A stretch of DNA of 64,000 bases from Pseudocercospora fijiensis CIRAD86 (GCF_000340215.1 NW_006921532.1:3671126-3735125), one strand, 5' to 3'; positions 32,121 through 45,735 are shown, numbered from the stretch's first letter. Notes: generated from the letters alone by a model not told the origin. Translations and numbers: made by a program.

Positions 32121-35100
32121 ACATGCTTGTACAGTATTCGTGCACAATCCATCCGTAGCTAGCGGTGCCGTGCGTGTCGGAAGCTTCAGCCAAGCCAATC
32201 CTTCCTCCGAGACCCACTGATCTCGACGATAGACTTGCATTGGACTCGCTGCCTCTAGGATCGCGCCTATGAACTCACTCAATCTTGATCCAAGCGTGCT
32301 GCCTAGTGGCAAGCGATGTACGGCAATCTCGTTCTGAGAAGGCGTCAGACGCCAAGATGACTCCTTCCGTGCACCGTGACTGCCCTGCCATCGCACCGGT
32401 GCACCTAGGCTGAATCAAGGCATTGTGACTGTCGAAGATACTGCACCTGTATGCGGGCTGGGGAACGATGGCTAAACGTCGACCCAAACAAATTGCTGAC
32501 TAGCCTCGAACCCTGACCTGAGCAGAGATGGGAGAGTGCAGTGCCACTGGTGCTACAGAGCCGCAGCAGCTGTGTTGAGGCGGCCTCTCCAAGCCTTGAT
32601 CGACTCTCTGATTACCAACTGCCGGAGTGCGTGCAGGCAGCCAGGACAGGGCAAAGCGAAAAGAATGAAGATCTCGAGGCGGAAAGTCGTCACACATGCA
32701 GCGGCGTCCAGTCAGAGCGGCTTCGTGTCTCCACCGCGCGCATGCAGTAGTGTTGTACGAGAGTGATGGAAACACGTGTGATCAGATAGACAGGCCAAAC
32801 GGCAGTATGGCCTCAACACGCACTCACCCGCTGTCATCGCATCGAAGCGGGGATCTCTGAACCGCACCACACTAAGCACTTCTCGCCGCCCCGTCCCTTG
32901 TCAACTGTTGCTTCGCCTCAAGGCTCATGCCCTGCCCTGCCCTGCTGCTCATCCAACAACTGTGCTACCTGTCGGATGATGAGACAGAGGCTGGCTCCGT
33001 TTCAACCGGTGCCATGGTTGAAAACGCCAGTCTCGTGGCAGCTAGTAGGTTGGGTTGGTTCGGCTGGGCGCCATCTGGCATCTACGGACTACTGCAAGCG
33101 AGCCGTGCGGCGTGAAGTCGTTGGTCGTGTCGTCAAACCCTGAGATGATGAGATGAGCGCACGTCAAATGTCCGCCATATCGCGCTAGATGGCATCCGAG
33201 ATAATGAATGCACTTGCCGCTTGACTGCTGCACGAGCAGCAAGCAAGCCTCGAGCCATCGCACTCGGGCTCGCTGGAGCAGGCCTTGCCTTTTCGTGTCG
33301 ACGCTCTTGCACATGTACTGTAGCTTTTACGCGACGACGTGAGTCGTGACATCGCTCGCGGCTCATCATCATGCATCCTATCCCGCAATCTCTCCCTGAT
33401 TATTGGCGTGTCGAGCCTGCACAGTCGCAGGCAACTTCCGCCATCCCGGTTCTGACATGTGCATGGGAGGAGGCCGGCCATGAAAACTCTTCCTGGCCCA
33501 AGCATGTGTTCCCAAGATCGGCTCGCCGGTTGGCATAACGCCGGTTCATAGAATTTACTGTACCATTTATGACATGTCGATGAGCGAGCCCTTAACAGTG
33601 GTCGCTGATGTCGCCTCCATGAACACGTGTCCACCTCGAGAGCGTGTCCCCGTAATTCTCCCAGAACACTGTACCATACACGGCAAGACCTCGTTGCTGG
33701 GACTTCGGGACTCACAGAGCGTCGGCGCCCTCGGCCAAACATCAGCAATAATGAGCATGGAGACCGCTGTTCGCGGCTGCGCCCCGCAACGCAACCAGAT
33801 CTAGGAATCGAACAAGATTCGATCCGCTCAAGGCACTCGTCCGCGGTGCGTCAGGCCCAATCACAAAGTCTTTCTGCAACCGTACTGTACTGTCGGGTCA
33901 CTCGCAGCGCCTGCGAACCAATCTACCCGCACAGCACAGCTCCACCGAGATGTTGGCATTATCGGTACATTGACAAACCCTCGTCTATCAAAGCAGATTT
34001 CTCAATTTTCTCATCATCAGCTGGCCACACAGTGTTACCTTGGCGCCAGGGCCTTGGATAAATGTGACTTCCCGGAGATCAACAGACTTTGGCAGGAAGT
34101 GACTCAAAAAACGTGGCCATCTCCGACCACCCACCTAGTGGGCTACACACCCCGGACACACCTCCCGTATCGGACACTGCTCAGAAATTCGGATTCAGAA
34201 TCCTGCTGGGTACCTGGCCCTTGCCTGTGCTGGTGAGTTGGCAGCAACGCTAATAATAACAATCGGTCAATGCATCGAGTATCGCCGCAGGAAGGAGTAA
34301 ACTATATCGCCTCGAGGAACGAGACGTGTGAGATGAGTTCAGATCAGATGCATCAGAGATTGCGTTGCATTTGATCCGGCGAGTTCGTAGGTTGAAGACG
34401 TTTGAAAACAGTCTGCTGCGCCGCTGAGCACAAGTACAAGGTACCTTCACCGCTACCCGACGACAAGTCCCATTTGTGCAAGTAGGCTTTGCATCCGGCA
34501 CGATACCTTGTCTCCTCCGCGATCTATTTTCTGCATTTCTACCTCAATCGATACGGTACCTGGTATCTCAGATAAGGATATCGCAATGAATGCCGACGCG
34601 CCACTCATAAATTTGCGCACGAGCTTTCTCGGTCATTGAGATGAACTGGCGCCGAACGAATTTGTTGGTTGTATCGTGATTCGTGAATCGCTGACTCTCT
34701 GACCACCATACCCTGGTTCAAACCATCAAGCAACATGCCCGCATCGATCACCAGATTCCGATTGACGGATGATGACGCATCTTGCCAGCAGAACTCGTGG
34801 AGCAGACTCGTGCTCGCTCGCTCGCGTTTCCAGAGAGAGATTTGTTGGGCCTAATAACAATACCTAGTTCGCATGGAACACACACCATCTACTGTGATGC
34901 GTTTCAAATTTCCTGCCCACTGCCGGTAACATTTTAATAATGCTCCTGGTGAGTGTCAAGTGTGTGAAGCCACCAGCATCGCCTGAGAAACCCCTCTGAG
35001 ATGAACACGAGACTTCCACAAGCATCCGGATCATTTGCGCTCACATCGAATTCATGCCCAACGACTAGGGTTGCTGCGAGATGGGAGGCGTGCAGTTTAA

Positions 35101-36152
35101 GTTTATAGGACAGACCCAGCACCCTGATGCTGCAGGCGTTTGCCTGTCACGAGGCACTAAGCCTCATGGAGTCAATGGACGACCACGTTATCGCTCGAGT
35201 GTCCGGATCATCTGTGAGGCTCTTCAATTATTATTGACCGAGGATGATGAGTTTGTTAGGCATACACAGCCGAACATCCGAGCCAGCAAATGGCAAGTGT
35301 CTGACCTAGAGAGACACGACGGAAAGGGAAAGCCAACCCGTGCTCACATACTGTATACCTGTGGGTGGTTGGTGACCGACGAGATGGTACCTTTCGTTGG
35401 ATAGCCATCTGCAGCAGATCTGACTGAGGGTCACAGTACAAAAAGAGCAGCACAGGGACAGACTCTAATGAATTTCTCATGTTGGAATGTACGACAGGGC
35501 TTGCTGTTTCACCGCGAGCATAGACCATCCAAGAGCAACCGATACACATCGACTCGAGTCGTCGGAGTCAGTGCAAGAACTCCAATAAACAAGAGGCCGG
35601 TCGGGGAAGACGTGTAGGTCCGGAGGCCAGCAGTAGCATTGTGAAGAAGATTCATGTGACAAGAGATGGAAGTATTGCATCTGGACGTAACCTTGAGCAT
35701 CCCGTGCATGAGTATCATTGAGTTCTTTCTCCTACGATACCTTGGCTACGTGTCGATTCATTTGTGCTCTAATGTTGCTGAAACCGATTCTGTCGTACGA
35801 GAAAGATCTGGGAATCGCGGAGATCCTCCGCCCATGTCTCTGTAACCTTCACCACAGTCCTTTGAATGGTGCCAGTCCTAGTCCCTCGGATGTGCTCTCA
35901 TGATGTGCGAGCTCTTCACATGGAAGTCAACAAGACCCACGTACTATGCCGGTGATTCCCACAGGGTGCACGGTTGTCCTATGCGAATGGCGCCAATGAC
36001 TTGGACGACGAGTTGCGATTGACAGTGCTGACATACGAGATTCGATACCCAGTCCTGCTGTTCGTGAGCGCTTGATGGTGTTGTGCTCTGTTGAGCACCC
36101 TTCGATCACAGAGTGAGAAAATGCTGTCGAAGTTGCCAGTTGCAGTTTTCCT

Positions 36153-37100
36153 TCAAGTGCCTTGCTGAGCCTGCGCAGGGAGACCAGTAGCCGGACGTCC
36201 ACGCTCCTCTTCTCCTTCGACACTTTCCTCTTCATCACTGTCCATCAGCGGCTCCCATCCCACTTTCTGTCGCAAAACTCTGTTTTCCTCCTTCAACGCG
36301 GCAATGCGCTTCTTGTAAGGCATGCCCTCATCGTCTCTGGCCTTCATTGCCGCTCTCACGCCCTCACTCAACCTCTGCAAGCCAGCCTGCCATGCCTGGT
36401 GAGTCAGCTGTGCCTCGACTGTCTCGCTCCTACTCTGCGACAGAAGCTGGGTATAATGCTGATGCAGGGCGATGATATGGTTCTGCTGCTCGAAGCAGTA
36501 CTGTCGGATGCGTGCCGTGGTATCTTGAAGAGTTTCCTCGTACATTTGCTGTAGGCGGAATTGCTCCTGGTATGAACGCTCGAGAGAAGCGATGCGGGAA
36601 TTGGCATTGGCCAGAGCTGTATGCAATTGCGAAACAGTAGGCTGTGCTGGCTCTTCGACTGCTGCACGGCGTTAGTACATAGATCTGGCCGAAACGACAG
36701 CCAGATGGCTACGAAGGAGTCACTGAAAGGAGCGGCATCACAGGGTCACGGAATATCAACGCGGAAGTGGAGACATACGCTGGGTATCACCATTGAGAAG
36801 CGGCAGCTGGCCTTGTTGCGCTAATCTACCCTGAAACAGCAATGAGCAATGTTTTTCCAGTGATTGAGCGTAGTGGCAGCCGGTTGGTGGAAGGCATACT
36901 TGCAATCGCTCAACGCGTGCTAGGCCCTCCTGCACGTGCGACCATTCCTGTCTGTTCTGCTCCAGCCAGCCTGAGAGCGATTCCATGTTCTGCATGAGTG
37001 TCTGCATGTCGCTGTAGTGACCTGCTGGTGGCATGACGTTGCCATTCATGCCTGAGTACATTGCAGCATTCTGTGCGCCGAGGCCGTTCTGGTTGGCCAT
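36153..37100 (-). CDS. Conserved coiled-coil protein of unknown function
   Basis: Three exons on minus, 36900..37100, 36779..36830 and 36153..36661, give 253 aa. The last intron carries a TACTAAC branch sequence and both junctions keep frame. The start is the ATG at 37100. Residues about 30-70 (MQTLMQNMESLSGWLEQNR) and about 95-215 are rich in Leu, Glu, Gln and Arg with heptad-like spacing, typical of coiled coils (LHTALANANSRIASLERSYQ; RIAALKEENRVLRQK). The C-terminus is acidic (DSDEEESVEGEEE). No enzyme domain is visible. It starts only 42 bp after the stop of the upstream gene on the same strand, so the two may share a transcript or overlap in their untranslated regions. Confidence 0.75.
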
Positions 37101-37142
37101 GATGAAGCTGTCGATGTGTTGATGCGGGTTGTGCTTGTGCAA

Positions 37143-40100
37143 TCAGTCGGAGTCCGCTGCTGGTGGTGGTGGTGGCGGGAGTGGGCGACTGCGAGTGGGC
37201 AGTGACAATGGTGGAGCGGCGTTCGACACTGCACCGTCCTCGTCTGCGTCCGCGACTGCGCTCTCTCCCTCTCCCTGTCCGTCACCTTCCTGCTCTTGCT
37301 CGGAATCTTGGCTGAAACTGGACCGCCGGTATGCTGACTCTGGCACTTTCTCGCCGGCACCGACACGATATGAGGTGCGAACGGAGTCTTGTGAGGAGCT
37401 TCGAGACGATGATGCGGCGTTGTGGTGTTGGGTGTCGGTCGTGCTTGCGCGTTGACGTTCGCGTTGACGAGCTGTGAGAGGTCGAAGTCAGTTCCAGTTT
37501 TGCGGGGCCCGAATTTTGATGACTCAGGCATCAACTTTCACATGCGCGCTCGCGCTTCACACGTAACTTACCTGCTTCTTCTGCTGCTTGCAGTTGGCCA
37601 CCGATGCGCTGACCCTCCTCTGTGGCCCAGAAATAGCTGTTTCCCGATGGAGAGTAAATCTTGTATGCGCCAGGAGGCGGTCTGTGTCTGGCGATGCTAG
37701 CTCTTAGACTCGCCTGCATCTCGTCCAGCATGCGCGTGCGAAAGGTACGCCCACTCTGGGCAGCTGCTCCGAGGTCGTGCTCATCTGGAGTCAATGTGGT
37801 CAGCATGTGAGCCTTGAAAGCCGCTCGCGAACTTCACATACCAAACTCGTTCAGATTCTTTTGGATGTCGCTCAGCTTCGTCGTCGGAGCTGGAAAGGCA
37901 CGGAACAGCGGCTTGCTGTAGAAGGCGGGATTGCCGCTCATCACGTTGCGCGAGTACTGAGCGTAGTTCTGGATTCTTGGGTCGTCGCTCATCTCCTCTT
38001 CATCATCCGCTGGCGCCTTCGATCGCTGGCGTGCGCTGATGCTGGCGCCGCTCGATGCGTTGGTGCGTGGGACGGATGGGCTGACGCTGTGGCTTCTGGT
38101 CAGCTGCTTATCCTGCCCAGATCTTGATGCTGCACTCTCCGATCTTGCTGCACGACTCTGCGCCAGAACGGCGATTCGTGCGGCAGCCGCAGCAGACGGC
38201 CTCGTTGACTGCACCCGTGGACTTCTAGGACCCGAGGGCCTTCTAGGGACTGGCCGCGGCGGCGACGATGGCGGCGACATTGACTCTTTGGAATCTGACT
38301 CTGACTCTGGACGTGATACTGTTCGAGATTGGTCGAGGCGCTCGTGCACTGAGCGATGGAATTCTGTCAGCAAATTATGCTATGTCGAAAGGGAAAGTCA
38401 GAATTTGAACGGTGGGGTGGAGTTGAAGGGTGAGCTTTCGGAGCGTTGCTGTGTAACGTTTGTGGTTCTGTGAATGAGATGCATGACGGTTGGCAAGGTC
38501 AAGATTTACACTGCTGCTGCTCGGCCTCATTCAGAGTGATGGCGTTGCTTCTTCGATGTCTAGTCGCTGGCCTCTCGCTGCCTCCTTCTACCTCTTCGGC
38601 TGCCTCCTCCAATCTTTGCTCTGCTGGTGATACATTTTCTGGTCGGCTGGTGGCGTCTGCAGCTGCCGGCAACGGCTCTGCAGCTTCTTGCTGCAATGCT
38701 TCTGCTCGCCGATCAGCCGAAGCACGACTGGCTGTATGAGAGACCGCTGAAAACATACCCAATGAGTCTTTCCTCGTTCCATTTCCATATTCTGCTTTGT
38801 CAAGTTCCTCAGCCGATGGTCTTGCTGGTCTGCTCAGACTGGAAACTCGCTGAATGGCCTGGTCAACACTTTCTCCTGGTTTGGCGAGTGGCGTCATCTT
38901 GAGGGACTCCTTGACTTCTTTCAGGCTCTGAGCGAAGTCGGATTTCTGTGGAGAGCCCTTCATACTGCTTGGAAGAGCTCCCTTGGCCGGGATGTTCAAT
39001 CCCACGCTTGGTGTCGATTTCGCACTATGAGGCCTCCAGTCTTTTGAAGAGCCATCCAGGCCAAACGAGATGCTACTCTTCGTAGAATCAGGGGAGCTTG
39101 TGCCATTGTCTGGCCCCTGCGAGGATTCCGAACGTTTCTGCTTGCTTGAACGAGGTATACCTAGATGCTTGGATGCTTGAGACTCCACTATATGACCTTC
39201 TGTAGTTGAAGGAGACTGCGAATCACTGGCTGTGCTCCGTCTACTCGGTATGTCCTTGGCAATTCCGATCATTCTCTGGATCTGTTTGATAGCGTCAGAG
39301 ACATCGTAGCCAGTAGTGCTTTGGCGTAGATCTGTCGATTGCTGGATTTCTGGAGACAGATTTGTCTTTAAGTTCATATCCTCATCATAGGCGGTCTTGG
39401 ATGAGCCCGCAGGCCGACTGGAGACTGCATCGACCCCACCGAAGTGAATGGACTTCGGCTTGGGAAGTGTCTCGGATCCATCAAATTGAGATCCAATACT
39501 GCCAACGTTGTCGAATTCTTGAGGAGAAGTTGCTGAAGACTTCACGCGGTCACACGACTTGCCTGCAGCAGATACTGATGGTCTCTTGGGCCTCGGTGGT
39601 GTTGGAGGTCGAGCAGTCTGTAAACTCATCAGCATGCATTCAGGAAAGGTAGACTCGCCGGTGCAACTACCTCAAAGTCGAGATGCGATGCTGGAGGCAA
39701 CACTCCAATACCATCAATCGATGATCTACGCCTCGACAAACCTATCTCTGGTCCTTTGCTGTCACAGGCCGAAGTGTCTGTGGTGCTTCCGACAATGCTT
39801 TCGCCGAAGATGCTGTGATAGTGACCTCGCAAGCCCCAATTCCACAGGACCTTGCCAACTGCAGGTTTATCTGACTTGGGCACTGAGGCAATGCCTGAGC
39901 GAAGTCTGAAAGAGGTAGGTGTCGTTCGGTCTGACGATGGAAGCATTCCCATCGAATGATATGCTTCCTGCAAAGCATTGCAATAGTTCTGATTATAAAT
40001 GTCTTGTGGAGCGTCGGAGAACAAGTCGTCCGGATGCAAACCAGAAGGCGGACGGGTTGGCAGTCGACCAGTTTTGATGTTGTGGCAGCAGGTGGGAAAC

Positions 40101-41308
40101 CTCGCTGGTAACCCAAACAGGAATGGAAGTGGATCCGGCTCCTCAGGCGCCGCAAATGTCCAAACTGCGATTTCCGTATGTGCTCCATCTGTCATCTCAG
40201 ATCCGCCAACAGGGTCGCGAGATTCCCGCACTTGGTCATCACGAGATTTTTGGCCATCGTGAATAGACATTGACGAATCATCCCTTGCGGCAGCGAGGTG
40301 ATGTGCGAAACTGTCCTGTAGCGAGAGATCCGCTCTCGCTCTTCGGGCACTTCGAGTCTCTTTGGTAACGTTCTACGTTGGGGTTCGACATTCCGAACTT
40401 GTTAGCGGCGCGTATGAGTGGAGTTCGTTTACTGGCGAATCTGGACACGGCATTAAGTCTTCACCGACCAAGTCGAGCCAGAGCCCCAGAAGGGAGCGGG
40501 TGTTTCTCTTGCCGTCCGGACTATCCGAATGCCCATGTAGGACTTTTGTTGTGGGCTCGTCTTCATTGCGTTCCGGCGGTAATGTCTCGCTCGGGGGCTC
40601 AACCTTCGCTCTGGTAGACATCACATCTACCCAGCTCATGAAGGGATCGGTTTCGCATTCACTTTGTTCAGTCGTGCTAAGATGAGGTTGACAACCGTCG
40701 TATTGTTTATAGTCGTCGGATAGCTTTCGAATGGTGCTGCGGCTTGGGCTCCATGATCTCGTCTTCACCGCGTTGATCTCGCAATGTGGTGAATCTTCGT
40801 TCTCGGAGAAAGGTCTGGTGCTTGATGAGACAACATGTAAGACTCGCCCGACCACAGTACACAGTACTCACATTTTTCGACAGCTGTTCACGGCGTCCCC
40901 TCTGCGATGATCGGGTGACAGTGACTTGGGACTGCCTCCAGACTTTATCTCACTGAGCACCGCAGCAGGTAGATTCGACATGAGCAATCTGAGAGATCCA
41001 AATCCCTTTCGTGCTTCGATCGGCTTGAGCGCTTGTGTTGGCTCGGGAGGTTTGCTGCGGTATTGAAAAGATGAGTCCGAACCAGGATCAAATACAGCTT
41101 GATTCATGCCGAAATTTGTGTCTGATACGTAATTGCTGCTTTCTGATGTCTGCTAAATATGCCAGGGCCAAGGTTCTCTTTACAGAGGTGCCTCGAGTTG
41201 ACTCGAACTTGGTAGAGATGATCGCGAAACGGCAGGAAGGAGACTTACATGTCTGTGGAAGGCACAGAGTTGCGCTCTTCCAAGGCTGTGTCTCTCTTGC
41301 TTATCCAT
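37143..41308 (-). CDS. Large Ser/Pro-rich protein of unknown function (about 1193 aa)
   Basis: Eight exons on minus: 41249..41308, 40872..41152, 40377..40820, 39671..40310, 38510..39617, 37842..38348, 37572..37784 and 37143..37471. All junctions are GT-AG and the phases add up to 1,194 codons. The protein is largely disordered and rich in Ser, Pro, Lys and Glu. More ordered stretches are GKVLWNWGLRGHYHS (exon 4), YDVSDAIKQIQRMIGIAK (exon 5), and a conserved-looking C-terminal part, YSKPLFRAFPAPTTKLSDIQ joined to DEHDLGAAAQSGRTFRTRM and IYSPSGNSYFWATEEGQR. The C-terminus is acidic, then poly-Pro. The intron between exons 5 and 6 (161 nt) is longer than the others; without it exon 6 has no ATG start. 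The first exon is the least certain. No function assigned. Confidence 0.65.
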
Positions 41309-41550
41309 CCACTGCTCCTTCCCACCTTGGATCCAAGTGCTCTAATTACTCAACTTCCAGGCCACCTCAACTTGCGACTGTGTGCCGACAGGCTCAGTAG
41401 CTATGTACACAGTAGCACGTGCCCCTCGAGTGGTTGCTTGGGAGATATAGTCCTGATAAGACTAGGGTTCGACCACGCCGGATTCGTGCTTGTTCAGCCG
41501 GCCGTGATTGATGGAATCGCGCTGCGAATGTCGATGCTTCATTTTTGGCT

Positions 41551-42763
41551 TCACTTCTCAGTAAGAACGAAGCGTCGCTCAACTTCCCGTGGCGCTTCAT
41601 CGTCTTGGAAATTGAGCTTGACCATCTCGCCCTTCTCATTTGCAAGATCTTTGGCCCTCCAGGGTTCAATAACTTCGGCTTTGTAGAAAGTTGTGGTGTC
41701 CGGATACTGTGCAAGCACCTGTTTCCTACTTGGCAGATCGTTTAGACCCTTGTTGTTTCCGGGTATCTGGATGAGCTGGGAAACGGAGGCACGCTGCGGA
41801 GGTGGAGGCTCTCCTTGCGTGTCGGCATCCTGGACTTCGTAGCGCCTCTGTTTTCCCTCTCCGATGACGTTGGTAACACGGCAAAGAATGCCCTCACCTT
41901 CGGGGGGATTCTTGGGATCCACGTTCTTGGCATCGTGGCGACAGAATACAATTTCTCCTTGCCTCAAGACGAGACGGTTAGAAGGTCGACTGTGAGCCGA
42001 GGGCTTGTTGGATGCGGTTGCTGTCGATACACCATCTGCGCTGCTTGCAACAGACTCGGCACCATCCTCAACTTTGACGGACGCCTCTCGCGTTGTTGCA
42101 ATACTGCCGGACCTAGACGTCTTCTCTTTGACGGATAGCCTGTTCGCGGTAAGACTGATCCTGGGTGAAGGTGCCGCGGAGACTTCGTCCGCATCTTCAG
42201 TGCTGGCAGCAACAGCTGAAGCAGTCTTGCTTCCAGACTTCTTGGGCCCTCGAGACAACTTTCCACTAGCTGCGCGTGGTCCCTGACTTGCCTGCAAGGC
42301 AGCTGCGGCAGACTCCTCAGATGCTTCCCTCAGGCCTGCCAAGATGTTGATACTGTCGAGAAGATTCATGTCGATTGACTTGCCCTCGATAATGTGGGCT
42401 ACGTCTTCACAGATCTTGACATTCTCGCGATACAGCTTCTCCAGTCTCTCATCGAGGGCTGCGTCGCTCGACTTCCCAGCGTGTATCAAAGCCGCCTGCT
42501 GCGTCTCGGCTTGCAAGATCTCCTCGCCGATGTCATTTGACCTGGCCTGCGCAGTGTGAGTAGGTGTGCACGAGCTCAAAGCTGCTGTAGACAAGAGCGA
42601 TCGAGGAGAACAGATGGACAGTGTGGTCGAGCAATGCGAGATCCGATGCACTTACCACCATAGCATCGACCTCCTTCGCCCTGTCGGTAATCTCCTTCCA
42701 CAGCCGGCGCTCCTCATCTGCGTCGTGGTTGGGATTTGCGCGGCCTCTACTCCGCGCGGACAT
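41551..42763 (-). CDS. SGF29: SAGA-associated factor 29 (SGF29), tandem Tudor protein
   Basis: Two exons on minus, 42656..42763 and 41551..42546 (109-nt intron), give 367 aa. SGF29 is a subunit of the SAGA histone acetyltransferase complex and reads H3K4 methylation through a C-terminal double Tudor domain. The N-terminus (RRLWKEITDRAKEVDAM, then ILQAETQQAALIHAGKSS and RLEKLYRENVKICED) is helical, as in the family, and connects to the Ada2/Gcn5 side of the complex. A Ser/Ala-rich linker follows. The SGF29 C-terminal domain spans about residues 230-367, with GEIVFCRHDAKNVDP, ILCRVTNVIGEGKQRRYEVQD and YPDTTTFYKAEVI, containing the aromatic residues that form the methyl-lysine pocket. Divergent from the phosphomannose isomerase gene. 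Confidence 0.9.
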
Positions 42764-43034
42764 GTTGTGTTGTGAGTCTTGTGTATCGATGGTCTTCGAT
42801 TAATCGAATATGATATGCCGAGCAGAACCGCGCTGATGTGATGTTTGCGTTTGTTTGTTCGGAGCCTGAAACAGCCACACGGACCCTGGAGCGCTGGATT
42901 TCAACGTGGCGCATCTGGCCCCAGAAATCCTCTCTCGCACAACCAAAGTCAGCGCCGATTATACAAGAGCTGCCTGCAACCCTTCTCCAGCGACGAGAAC
43001 AAGCCTCAACGCGCCGCGCTTTCCAACTTCGAAG
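42764..43034. promoter_or_regulatory. Shared promoter region of SGF29 and mannose-6-phosphate isomerase
   Basis: Only 271 bases separate the two divergent start codons, so both promoters must lie here. No specific binding site could be supported. Confidence 0.6.
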
Positions 43035-44554
43035 ATGCAAGTCCCTCTTCTTCGTCTCCAATGCGGTCAGTGAACGGAGGACCCATGCTGCGAACTTATG
43101 CTAATGCGCTTTCAGGCTGCAACAGCTACGAATGGGGTCGGTCGGCAACCAAGTCATCTGTTGGAAACCTGCGTTAACCCACAATGCAGGCAAGATTGGG
43201 AAGGACTCGGCCGCAGCTCGCTTTGCTTCAGCTACACCATCGAGTGGCTTCTCGATTCAACAAGATCAGCCATATGCCGAAGTCAGTCCAAACCGAGCGA
43301 GAATGAACGAGCGTCGTGTCCTGATATCAGCAGCTATGGATGGGTACACATCCTTCAAACCCATCGAAAGACCTTGCAACCGGCCGCACTCTTTTGGACC
43401 TGCTGCAAGACAACCAGGCTTTGCTGTCGCCGACAATCTCGAAGCGATATGGGAACAAGCTTCCCTTCCTGTTCAAAGTTCTCAGCATCAGCAAAGCGCT
43501 CTCAATCCAAGCACATCCTAATAAGAAGCTGGCTGAGCAGCTCCATTCTCGTGATCCAAAGCACTATCCGGATGACAACCACAAGCCGGAGATGACGATT
43601 GCGGTCACTCCATTTGATGGTCTCTGTGGTTTTAGACCGCTAGACCAGATTGCCCATTTCCTGCAGAGCGTTCCTACGCTCCGACAGCTGGTCGGCGAGG
43701 ACACCGCAGCCAACTTCGAGAAAACGACCAAGGGACAAGAGACTACCAATGATAGCTCCAAGACGCAGCAGAACAAGAAGGCATTGCAGGCAGCCTTCAC
43801 AGCTCTCATGCTGTCAAAACCGGCGGATATTGAGAAGGCCGCGCCCGAATTGATCAAGCAAGCTCAAGCAGAAGGGGCACAGTTCGCTGGGAGCGGTGGC
43901 CCTGCCAACGATGGTCAGGAGCTCGCCGACCTCATGGTCCGCCTCAACGACCAGTTCCCCAACGACATCGGGCTCTTCGTCAGCTTCTTCCTGAATTACG
44001 TGAAGCTTGAGGTCGGCGAAGCCATGTTCTTGAAGGCAGATGACATTCATGCCTACCTCTCGGGTGATATCATCGAATGCATGGCGTCTAGCGACAACGT
44101 GGTCCGCGCCGGCTTTACGCCCAAATTCAAAGATGTCGACACCTTGACCACTATGCTCACCTACTCGTACGCACCAATCAGCGAGCAGAAGATGAGTCCC
44201 GTTGACTACGCCTACGTCAAGCTCAACACGACCGCATACAGCTCAAACTCGAGCTCGACACTCTACGACCCCCCTATCGAAGAGTTCAGCGTGGTGAAGA
44301 CTGACATTAATGCGGAAAGAGGCAAAGCAACATTCGAGGCCGTTGGGGGACCGTCGATCGTGATCTGCACCAAGGGTGTCGGCAAGATCAGCGTCGGTCC
44401 AAAAACCGAAGAGATCAAAGAGGGCTATGTCTACTTTGTGGGCGCTACCGCCGAGCTGGTTCTGGAAAGCACAGGCAGCGAGCCTCTTGTCACATTCAAG
44501 GCCTTCTGTGAGCTGGACGAGCCGCAGTCCAATGGCTCCAATGGCAATCTCTAG
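43035..44554 (+). CDS. PMI40: Mannose-6-phosphate isomerase (type I)
   Basis: Interconverts fructose 6-phosphate and mannose 6-phosphate, the entry to GDP-mannose for protein and cell-wall mannosylation. Four exons, 43035..43065, 43116..43136, 43190..43281 and 43334..44554, give 454 aa. Splicing restores [35 protein letters not shown] and [11 protein letters not shown]. Type I signatures are clear: the metal-ligand segment [15 protein letters not shown], and the second signature [20 protein letters not shown] near residue 310. The active-site metal would be zinc. Exon 2 is only 21 nt. For the last intron I chose the acceptor TCAGCAG, which removes one Gln and gives the family sequence YAELWMG. 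Functionally related to the Anp1/Mnn9-family gene at 49.5 kb but not clustered with it. Confidence 0.93.
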
Positions 44555-45035
44555 CAGTTGAGTTTATTTTTGGCAGAGGATGGGAAAAAAGTTGATAGAC
44601 GAGTCTGTTGGAGCATCTCAGATCAGATCCGCGATACTCATACAATCATGTCAAAAAGTACACATCTTTGGCCAATCTAGTTGCTGACACAAGACTTCTC
44701 CCAGCGATATGACAGAAAGATATCAACGAGTCAGTGCTGACCCTGGTAGAATGCTTGAACGCTTGAACGGAAGATGTCTCGCGCCTCGCAATGCAATCGC
44801 TCTCATACAATTACAAAAAAAGTAAGACAATAGAAGAAGCATACAAAAGGTGCCGTCTGCGCCAGGCCTGACGGGATAGGGGGTATCCTGGGAAGCAAGA
44901 AGAAAGCTTCTGCTGTCGCTGGTCTGTTCGTGTTTGGCCTTGACCTTGAGGCTTCTCGTGCCAATGGCCTACGGCCATCTGTCGATCCTCGGTAACAGTC
45001 TCAATAATCGTGAGTCGTGCGGCGTGCAATGGTGC
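44555..45035. other. Convergent 3' region of PMI40 and ARF6
   Basis: About 480 bases between two stop codons facing each other. It should hold both 3' UTRs; no poly(A) signal could be assigned with confidence. Confidence 0.55.

Positions 45036-45735
<700 letters not shown>

Larger units (their letters stand above)
30094..36152. other. Long gene-free, microsatellite-rich region upstream of the NsdD-type gene
   Basis: About 6 kb without a supportable protein gene, the longest such stretch outside the transposon island. It is not RIP-affected. The part next to the GATA gene (30.6-32.2 kb) is dense in simple repeats: GGGTGC, TGCGG, GGCAGT, CAG, CA and CTG tracts. Open frames here, such as 31185-32054, are translations of these repeats. 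The region may hold a long leader or extended promoter for the GATA gene, as known for nsdD in Aspergillus (inference), and possibly noncoding transcripts. Confidence 0.55.

Noticed and set aside
31185..32158. Long open frames (289 and 244 aa) on the plus strand
   Set aside because: They translate CA, CAG and CTG tracts (poly-His/Thr, poly-Gln, poly-Cys/Leu) and have no conserved content.
33627..34061. 144-aa plus-strand open frame
   Set aside because: No domain, composition like the surrounding noncoding DNA, and overlapping frames of similar length.
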